This document shows positions 1 to 5,196 of a stretch of DNA of 6,182 nt, piece after piece. Positions within the stretch are counted from its first letter, which is position 1. Every line of letters starts with the position of its first letter. Both the position numbers and the translations under genes were made by a program. The stretch lies in contig QNBS01000141.1 in assembly GCA_003644175.1 (NCBI GenBank), positions 1 to 6,182 on the forward strand. The letters are read 5' to 3'. The notes below the pieces were generated by a model. It ran no database searches. It was given only the letters and a program-made list of their open reading frames with translations, and had not been told where the DNA came from. This DNA is from Planctomycetota bacterium. Its GTDB lineage: Bacteria; Planctomycetota; Phycisphaerae; Sedimentisphaerales; Anaerohalosphaeraceae.

Positions 1-222
1 CATTACGGCGAGCTGATTGGTGAAATTCAGGATATCCTTGCGGCTGGGGCCCGTTTCAAAACGCAGTTCGGTAATCTTCTTTGCCTTCGGCGCCTGCCGG
101 CCGTCCTGCACCCCTGTGGGGCGGGATCGAAGCGGCGAGCGGCTTGAGATTGTATTCTTCAGGATTGTCATAAATTTTGCCCCCGCAGATTCAACCTGCT
201 GTGGATTGCTGAAGTTTGGCAT
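1..222 (-). CDS. pilC: Type IV pilus inner-membrane platform protein PilC (GspF family), N-terminal fragment
   Basis: PilC is the polytopic inner-membrane protein on which the PilB and PilT ATPases act to assemble or retract the pilus. Only the N-terminus is present; the frame is open at the left edge. The last visible residues (KDILNFTNQLAVM) match the start of the first GspF/PilC cytoplasmic domain, usually of the form KDLxxFTRQLAxM. Two starts are possible. ATG at 222 has AGGTGA three bases upstream, so its AGG sits 6 nt from the ATG, but it overlaps the end of pilT by 32 nt. ATG at 171 lies 19 nt after the pilT stop and has only a G-run (GGGGG) 8 nt upstream. I list the longer form; the start is uncertain. 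The residues before the F domain are basic and Ser/Pro-rich and do not show the small Tyr/Gly/Ala-rich domain usually found there. Position after pilB and pilT supports the call. Confidence 0.8.
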   Translation of the reverse strand, partial: MPNFSNPQQVESAGAKFMTILKNTISSRSPLRSRPTGVQDGRQAPKAKKITELRFETGPSRKDILNFTNQLAVM

Positions 223-1294
223 TCTTCACCTGGTTCTCCGGCGTAAGGAGTTTCTCCATTTTGCCGGGATTACTCGACCGCATGATCGCCTCCTCACGAT
301 CAATGAAGCCTTTGAAATACGTCTCGGAGATACTGTGATCCATGTTCTGCATGCCCATCCGTCTTGAAGTCTCGATTATATTGGGTATCTCATAGATTCT
401 GTTTTCCCTGATGCAGTTTCGCACAGCCGACGTGCAAAGCAGGATTTCGGTGCAGGGCGTCATGCCCGGCATGTCTATACGTCTGAACAGCGTCTGCGAT
501 ATGACCGCCTGAAGCGTGTTGGCGAGCATGGCCCGAATCTGGTTTTGCTGGTTGGCCGGATAAATGTCGATGATACGCTCGACAGTCTGCGAGGCGTTTA
601 CGGTGTGCAGTGTCGAGAGCACCAGGTGCCCGGTCTCGGCGGCGGTGATGGTCGAACTGGTCGTCTCCAGGTCGCGCATTTCACCGACGAGGATGATATC
701 GGGGTCCTGCCTGAGCACATGCTTAAGTCCCGATGCAAAATTCGGACAGTCGGCGCCGATTTCCCGCTGCTCGATCATGCACATATTGTTTTCCAGCGCA
801 TACTCGACCGGGTCTTCGAGCGTGATGATTCGTTTCTTGTATTTCTGATTGATCGTCCCTATCATCGAAGCCAGCGTGGTGCTCTTTCCCGACCCCGTAT
901 GCCCCGTCACCACAACAAGGCCTCTGGGAAGGTCGGTAAGCTCCTTGACGATGGGCGGCAGATTCAACTCTTCAATTTCGGGTATCTCATTCGAGATGAC
1001 CCTGAAGGATATGGCGATAGAGTCCCGCTGATAATGCGCATTGACGCGGAATCGACTGCCGTCGTCTATTCGCGTCGAAAAGTCGACATCCCTTTCGGCC
1101 TCGAATTTCCGGAATTTTTCCTCGCCTGTCATGCTCAGGACCAACTGCCTGGCGTCGGCGTTGTTTACAGGAGGCATGTCGGTTGCATGCAGTTCCGTAT
1201 TGATGCGCATGATGGGCGGCATACCGACATTGATATGAACGTCCGAGGCGCCCCGTTCAATCGCCGAAGCCAGGATCGTCTTTACATTGATCAT
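191..1294 (-). CDS. pilT: Type IV pilus retraction ATPase PilT
   Basis: A cytoplasmic hexameric secretion ATPase that powers pilus depolymerisation and hence twitching motility and DNA uptake. The 367 residues are close to the usual PilT length. Visible motifs in order are: N-terminal PAS-like domain with GASDVHINVG (15-24); Walker A GHTGSGKST (131-139); Asp box ITLEDPVEYALE (157-168); Walker B DPDIILVGEMRD (197-208); His box TGHLVLSTLHT (221-231); the PilT-specific motif AVRNCIRE (290-297, usually AIRNLIRE); and GMQNMDHSI (314-322), the counterpart of GMQTxDQAL. The AIRNLIRE-type motif and the lack of a tetracysteine zinc site separate it from PilB. A polar tail of about 25 residues ends the protein. 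The ATG at 1294 is the first start after an in-frame stop in the 59-nt spacer below pilB; its ribosome site (GGGTAG) is weak. All catalytic motifs look intact. Confidence 0.96.
   Translation of the reverse strand: MINVKTILASAIERGASDVHINVGMPPIMRINTELHATDMPPVNNADARQLVLSMTGEEKFRKFEAERDVDFSTRIDDGSRFRVNAHYQRDSIAISFRVISNEIPEIEELNLPPIVKELTDLPRGLVVVTGHTGSGKSTTLASMIGTINQKYKKRIITLEDPVEYALENNMCMIEQREIGADCPNFASGLKHVLRQDPDIILVGEMRDLETTSSTITAAETGHLVLSTLHTVNASQTVERIIDIYPANQQNQIRAMLANTLQAVISQTLFRRIDMPGMTPCTEILLCTSAVRNCIRENRIYEIPNIIETSRRMGMQNMDHSISETYFKGFIDREEAIMRSSNPGKMEKLLTPENQVKNAKLQQSTAG
226..231 (-). promoter_or_regulatory. Candidate ribosome binding site for the longer pilC start
   Basis: AGGTGA on the minus strand ends three bases before the ATG at 222. 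It lies inside the last codons of pilT, so pilC translation from this site would be coupled to pilT. It competes with the weaker G-run at about 180-184 that would serve the ATG at 171. Confidence 0.45.
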
Positions 1295-1353
1295 AATTCT
1301 ACCCGTGCCTGTCCACTTAACTCTGTTCCTGTCTGTCTTATTTTACAATTATG

Positions 1354-3168
1354 TCATATCGCCTGTGTTACGCGCAAAACCTCTTCAATCGTTGTGATTT
1401 GCCGGCGGACTTTTTTTATGCCGTCGTCGAACAGCGTGGCTCGACCGCTTTCGACAAAGGCCGCCCGCATGCTGTTGACGGAAGGGTCCTTGTTAATGAT
1501 GTCCCTGAACCGGTCGTCGATAACCAGTAGTTCGAAAATACCGGCCCGGCCCGTGTATCCGCTTTCACGACACCGGTCGCAACCTGCGCCGTGCGTCAAT
1601 TCTTTTGGATCAATTCCCGCGTTTTCGATGTAGCGTTGCATGTTTTCGGGCACATGGTAGGCCTCTTTGCAGTTGTCGCATATCCTGCGCACCAGTCTCT
1701 GGGCCAGTATGCCGTTTAATGACGCTGCGATCAGGTAGGGCTCGACGCCGATATCGACCAGCCTTGACACGCTGCCGGGCGCGTCGTTGGTGTGCAGCGT
1801 GCTGAGCACAAGGTGGCCGGTAAGCGCCGCCTGAACCGCGACGCGAGCCGTTTCATTATCGCGGATTTCACCGACCATGATAATGTCCGGGTCCTGCCTG
1901 AGCAAACTTCGAAGCGCCGTGGCGAACGTCAGTCCCACTCTGTCATTGACCTGAATCTGGGTGCAGGACTCCAGGTTGTATTCGACGGGGTCTTCGACGG
2001 TCGAAATGTTCAGACTCCGCCCGTCCATCTGCCCGAGCGCCGAGTAGAGCGTCGTGCTCTTGCCGCTGCCTGTCGGGCCGGTGACCAGCAGGATGCCGTG
2101 AGGAAGGGCGACTTGCTCTTTGAAGGCGCCGAGCGTGTCGGTCTCCATGCCGGAGTTTTCCAGCCCGATCATGATCGATTTGCTGTCGAGGATGCGGATT
2201 ACGACCTTCTCGCCGTTGCTTGTCGGCAAGACGGACACACGAAGGTCCACGCCTCGCCCGCCCATGATAGCCGCTATTTTGCCGTCCTGGGGCAGACGGC
2301 GTTCGGAAATGTCGAGATTTGACATGATCTTCAGGCGGGAAACAACCGCCGGATGCATCTTCAGCGGGGCCTGCATGGTGTCGAAGAGAGCACCGTCGAT
2401 ACGATACCGAATCCTGGTGTGCTTGGCCTTGGGTTCGATATGGATGTCACTGGCGCCTTCATGAAGGGCGTTGGTCAGCAGGTAGTTGACATATTTGATG
2501 ACAGGCGATTTGGCGGCGCTCTGCTCGAGGTCCCCGATATCCTCTTCTTCATCTTTGACCACTTCCACATCGGCCATGCTGCTCATGATCTCGTCGACGT
2601 CGTAGCCGAAGTTGCTGTCGTCGAATTCGTTGCAAACGGCCGTGATGTCGCTTTCGCTGCAGACGACGATGTGGACGGGCATACCGACCTGTCTCTTGAC
2701 GTCGTCGATGGCGAAGATGTTGGTCGGCTCGCTCGTCGCTACGATTAGGGTGTCGTTTTCCACTGAGACCGGCATGACATGGCTGCTGCGAATATAGCCC
2801 GGATCGAGTTTTTCGAAAGCGCTCCTGTCGACGTTTTCAACAGGAATGCTGCGAAACTCGAAACCGTGCAGTACGGCTTTGGCCCTGAGAATATCATCGG
2901 CTTCCAGACCGAATTTGCCGAGTATCTGTTCGACGTCCGCGCCGTTTTTGCTTTGCTGCTGTTGCTTGCGAACCTGCTCCATCTGTCGAGGAGTGATCTT
3001 CTCCATTTCCAGGAGCACATCCGCTATATCCCGGACATGCGCCAACTCGGACATCTGCGGCGAATACAATATGCACAGACCCGGGGCCAGGGAAAACTCG
3101 CCTTTGTTGTCGACCGACCCTCTCTTCTGAGAGGCGGATTCATTGTTGTTGGAAAAAAGCTTTTTCAT
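1354..3168 (-). CDS. pilB: Type IV pilus assembly (extension) ATPase PilB, GspE/PulE family
   Basis: Cytoplasmic hexameric ATPase that drives pilin polymerisation. It has 604 residues, slightly long for the family. In order: a 38-residue polar extension; an N-terminal GspE/MshEN-type domain (about 39-180, including IADVLLEMEKITPRQMEQV); an acidic linker with EVVKDEEEDIGDLEQ (202-216); the N2 domain with EGASDIHIEP (237-246) and RIRYRIDGAL (252-261); Walker A GPTGSGKST (364-372); Asp box VEDPVEYNLE (391-400); Walker B DPDIIMVGEIRD (426-437); His box TGHLVLSTLHTND (450-462); and a zinc-binding tetracysteine at C497, C500, C530 and C533, typical of PilB/GspE and absent from PilT. The start ATG at 3168 overlaps the preceding stop (ATGA). 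No strong ribosome site is seen, so translation is probably coupled. A later Met at 3054 also lacks a ribosome site. GspE of a type II secretion system is the alternative; adjacent pilT and pilM favour PilB. Confidence 0.95.
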   Translation of the reverse strand: MKKLFSNNNESASQKRGSVDNKGEFSLAPGLCILYSPQMSELAHVRDIADVLLEMEKITPRQMEQVRKQQQQSKNGADVEQILGKFGLEADDILRAKAVLHGFEFRSIPVENVDRSAFEKLDPGYIRSSHVMPVSVENDTLIVATSEPTNIFAIDDVKRQVGMPVHIVVCSESDITAVCNEFDDSNFGYDVDEIMSSMADVEVVKDEEEDIGDLEQSAAKSPVIKYVNYLLTNALHEGASDIHIEPKAKHTRIRYRIDGALFDTMQAPLKMHPAVVSRLKIMSNLDISERRLPQDGKIAAIMGGRGVDLRVSVLPTSNGEKVVIRILDSKSIMIGLENSGMETDTLGAFKEQVALPHGILLVTGPTGSGKSTTLYSALGQMDGRSLNISTVEDPVEYNLESCTQIQVNDRVGLTFATALRSLLRQDPDIIMVGEIRDNETARVAVQAALTGHLVLSTLHTNDAPGSVSRLVDIGVEPYLIAASLNGILAQRLVRRICDNCKEAYHVPENMQRYIENAGIDPKELTHGAGCDRCRESGYTGRAGIFELLVIDDRFRDIINKDPSVNSMRAAFVESGRATLFDDGIKKVRRQITTIEEVLRVTQAI

Positions 3169-3812
3169 TCCGACATTTTCTTAATAACACCGATTCCATC
3201 CGACTCGAGTTCGACGAATCTGGAGTCGATCTCGGTGACCGTAAAACCGTCTATCTTGTCTCCCTTGTAAAGGAGTTTTCCGTTAATCATGCAACAGGCG
3301 TTCCGGGGCGAAGCCATAATGCTCACGAGTTGAAGTTTTTGCGATCTTTCTTCGACTTCCCTGCGGCGCCACGGCTCCAGAGCATGCCCGGGATCGCCGA
3401 TGGAAAGTTCGATCGCGAACGGGTTTTTCTTCAGGTCGGCGACGCCAACCTGTTCGACATCGGAGAATTCACTGAATCTGGCCACGATGTCCCCCATCCT
3501 GGCGTCCATTTCGGTCCGTATGCCCGTAAGCTGAGCAATTGCGTTCTCGATCTTTGCCTCCTCGGCGCCCACGGCCGCATCGGCGGGCGGCGGAGCAGTC
3601 TTCTTTATCATGAACCAAACGCACACCGCGCCCACCGTAAACAGGACGGCTAATATAATGGTGCTCTGCTTCAGATTCTTTCCGTGGTGGACCCTTGTCA
3701 GAAACTCGCCGTCATCGTCCGGCGGCCCGATGCCGGTGTTGTCGGACGCGGCGGTGTTTGTTGCGGTTGCCGGAACAGTTCCATTCCGGTCGTCTTTCAT
3801 AAATGACAACAT
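3165..3812 (-). CDS. Membrane-anchored PilP/GspC-like protein in the pilP position
   Basis: 215 residues, probably linking the PilNO inner-membrane complex to the secretin (inferred). Visible parts: a polar cytoplasmic N-terminus (1-48); one hydrophobic segment (about 50-69, STIILAVLFTVGAVCVWFMI) followed by KK and a Pro/Ala-rich stretch; a helical, possibly coiled region (about 80-118); KKNPF (128-132), comparable to the conserved R/K-x-PF of PilP; and a C-terminal domain (about 158-213) with the alternating pattern LQLVSIM..ACCMINGKLLYKGDKIDGFTV..I....VEL...G. That pattern is the one seen in PilP and in the GspC homology region. There is no lipobox: the only cysteine in the hydrophobic segment is C64, with no L-x-G/A-C context, so unlike classical PilP it is not a lipoprotein. 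The start ATG at 3812 has GGAG 7 nt upstream; the later Met at 3800 is less well placed. It sits 36 nt after pilO and overlaps pilB by 4 nt. Assignment rests on position and domain pattern, not close identity. Confidence 0.7.
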   Translation of the reverse strand: MLSFMKDDRNGTVPATATNTAASDNTGIGPPDDDGEFLTRVHHGKNLKQSTIILAVLFTVGAVCVWFMIKKTAPPPADAAVGAEEAKIENAIAQLTGIRTEMDARMGDIVARFSEFSDVEQVGVADLKKNPFAIELSIGDPGHALEPWRRREVEERSQKLQLVSIMASPRNACCMINGKLLYKGDKIDGFTVTEIDSRFVELESDGIGVIKKMSE

Positions 3813-3819
3813 GATCTTG

Positions 3820-3823
3820 CTCC
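3820..3823 (-). promoter_or_regulatory. Ribosome binding site of the PilP/GspC-like gene
   Basis: GGAG on the minus strand lies 7 nt before the ATG at 3812. It is the clearest Shine-Dalgarno site in the cluster and fixes the start at 3812 rather than at the in-frame ATG four codons later. It falls in the 36-nt spacer after pilO. Confidence 0.7.
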
Positions 3824-3848
3824 ATTGATTATTCGATTAATGTTCACC

Positions 3849-4385
3849 TTATGAACTTGCTTTCTGGAAGAATATGCTCACCACAAATGTGGCGGCGGTT
3901 TCGCCTTCGGTCTTTGCTTTTTTCTTCAACGACAACTCCCTGATCTTGGTGATGCGATCAAGCTTTTCGAGTTCGAGCAGGAAAGAGTAATACGAGTTGA
4001 AATTGCCGTGCAGTTCCATATGCAAAGGCTGCTCGATGTAGCCGCGGTTGCTCTTGACCTGAAGCGTCCGGATCGTCTTGGAAACCAGACCGTGCGTTTG
4101 AACGATCTTTGTGATATCCTCAAGCACTTTGTCAATTTCACTACGGGGAGGCAACTTGCTTTCAAAAACGGCGATCGCATCTTCCACCTTTTCCAGTTGT
4201 TTGGTGAGATCAGTGGCGGCGGCGGTCGCTTTCCTGAGTTCCAGCAGCTTGGCTCTCTTGGCGTTGACTTCGATCTTTTCCCTGGCAAGGTGCTGATTGG
4301 CCGGCTTGATCATATAGGCATATGAAACGTACGCCAGCGCCATAAGTAAAACGAAGAAAATAAATTTTCTTGAACCACTTGTCAT
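3849..4385 (-). CDS. pilO: Type IV pilus inner-membrane alignment protein PilO
   Basis: Bitopic inner-membrane protein that pairs with PilN and carries the PilP-position partner. Counted from the ATG at 4385 it has 178 residues: a short basic cytoplasmic N-terminus (SGSRK), one membrane segment (about 8-25), a charged coiled coil (about 30-73), then a periplasmic ferredoxin-like domain. That domain includes LPPRSEIDKVLEDITKIVQTHGL (78-100, shown in part by LPPRSEIDKVLEDI) and the family-typical block LHMELHGNFNSYYSFLLELE (121-140), followed by a strand and a C-terminal strand (ATFVVSIFF). Two ATGs are two codons apart. AAAGG lies 7 nt before the one at 4385 but only 1 nt before the one at 4391, so I chose 4385. 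The 87-nt spacer after pilN is the longest in the cluster; I see no gene or terminator in it. Length and architecture are normal for PilO. Confidence 0.9.
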   Translation of the reverse strand: MTSGSRKFIFFVLLMALAYVSYAYMIKPANQHLAREKIEVNAKRAKLLELRKATAAATDLTKQLEKVEDAIAVFESKLPPRSEIDKVLEDITKIVQTHGLVSKTIRTLQVKSNRGYIEQPLHMELHGNFNSYYSFLLELEKLDRITKIRELSLKKKAKTEGETAATFVVSIFFQKASS

Positions 4386-4392
4386 AGTCATG

Positions 4393-4397
4393 CCTTT
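4393..4397 (-). promoter_or_regulatory. Ribosome binding site deciding the pilO start
   Basis: AAAGG (within AAGAAAGG) on the minus strand ends 7 nt before the ATG at 4385 and only 1 nt before the ATG at 4391. The spacing favours the second ATG. Confidence 0.5.
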
Positions 4398-4472
4398 CTT
4401 TGCGGGCTATCACCTTCTTTTTCGGTTACGCTGATCGGCGTTTGGGTCGGTGAGGTGTTTTCAACGCGCCGC

Positions 4473-5171
4473 CTAAAGCGTCTCTTCGCGTTTTTCTCTG
4501 ATCTTCCCGACATCATCCCTGGACAGGACGGCGTTCCTGGCGAGCATTGTTTTGAGCTTGAATTCCCTGAACCTTGTCTCTTTGATCTTATGCTCTTTGG
4601 ATTCCACCAGCGCGACGCTGTCGAACAGAACCGAACCGCTCAACCGTGCGATGTACGCGGCCACCTCGATATCGCTGGGCGCGATCCCCTTGATTTCTAT
4701 GGTGGTCTCGTAGCCTTTCTGCGGCGGTTCCTGTTGAGCGGCTGCTTTGGCGCCGGCGGCCTGATATTGGCTGGTTCCGGCCGATGCAGGCGATGCGCGG
4801 ATGATTTCTTTTTCGGAGATTCTTGTTTCCAGCAGCGAAACTCCGCCGGGAAGATTGTTGGTCAGGGCTGCAAGGATAACACTTCGGGGTATCGGCTCCA
4901 GCAGTTCGGCGGTCATGACCATGGTTCTCATCATGGTCTTGCTCTTGATCTTGAGCTCTTCGAGTTGCGCGATCTGTCTTTGGGCCTGCGACATCTGCTG
5001 CACCAGGGCGGCCAGTTCGTTGCGGGCCGCCCGTTGTCGTATCTTGATGATGGAAAACGTCACGCAAATCGCGCTCATGAGCACGGCAAGAAGAACCAGA
5101 TATGTCAGATTCGCCCTGTTGCCTTCACGCTGCTGAATATAGTCGTCCGGAACAAAATCGATCCTGGCCAT
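4473..5171 (-). CDS. pilN: Type IV pilus inner-membrane alignment protein PilN
   Basis: Bitopic inner-membrane protein that docks PilM through its cytoplasmic N-terminus and dimerises with PilO. The 232 residues show: an N-terminal PilM-binding peptide ARIDFVPDDY (2-11), the equivalent of the INLLP motif of proteobacterial PilN; one membrane segment (about 22-42); a long coiled coil (about 45-85, rich in Gln, Arg, Glu); and a periplasmic PilN fold beginning with PRSVILAALTNNLPGGVSLLE (95-115, shown in part by SVILAALTNNLP). The fold is interrupted by an Ala/Gln/Pro-rich linker (about 125-152) and resumes with YETTIEIKGIAPSDIEVAAY (154-173). A charged tail (REKREE) ends the protein. The start ATG at 5171 has AGGCGG 8 nt upstream and lies 25 nt after the pilM stop. 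The order M-N-O supports the call. Confidence 0.93.
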   Translation of the reverse strand: MARIDFVPDDYIQQREGNRANLTYLVLLAVLMSAICVTFSIIKIRQRAARNELAALVQQMSQAQRQIAQLEELKIKSKTMMRTMVMTAELLEPIPRSVILAALTNNLPGGVSLLETRISEKEIIRASPASAGTSQYQAAGAKAAAQQEPPQKGYETTIEIKGIAPSDIEVAAYIARLSGSVLFDSVALVESKEHKIKETRFREFKLKTMLARNAVLSRDDVGKIREKREETL

Positions 5172-5179
5172 CTTATTAT

Positions 5180-5185
5180 CCGCCT
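5180..5185 (-). promoter_or_regulatory. Ribosome binding site of pilN
   Basis: AGGCGG on the minus strand, one mismatch from AGGAGG, lies 8 nt before the pilN ATG at 5171 in the 25-nt spacer after pilM. Confidence 0.5.
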
Positions 5186-5196
5186 AAATTCAAATA

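Noticed and set aside
1295..1353. Possible terminator or promoter in the pilB-pilT spacer
   Set aside because: Only short partial repeats (GACAG/ACAGG) are visible. There is no stable stem followed by a T-run and no convincing -35/-10 pair.
545..1633. A 362-codon open frame on the plus strand
   Set aside because: It is antisense to pilT and the end of pilB, crosses the spacer between them, has no recognisable domain, and is explained by codon bias of the well-supported minus-strand genes.
3154..3165. A 12-bp perfect palindrome (AAAAAGCTTTTT) at the start of pilB
   Set aside because: It consists of the Lys-Lys-Leu-Phe codons 2-5 of pilB. With no loop it cannot form a useful hairpin, and it is not a terminator because both neighbouring genes continue through it.
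1354..3168. Type II secretion GspE/GspC operon instead of a type IV pilus
   Set aside because: The adjacent PilT, with an AIRNLIRE-type motif, and the PilM-PilN-PilO set belong to type IV pili; GspL/GspM-type proteins are not seen.
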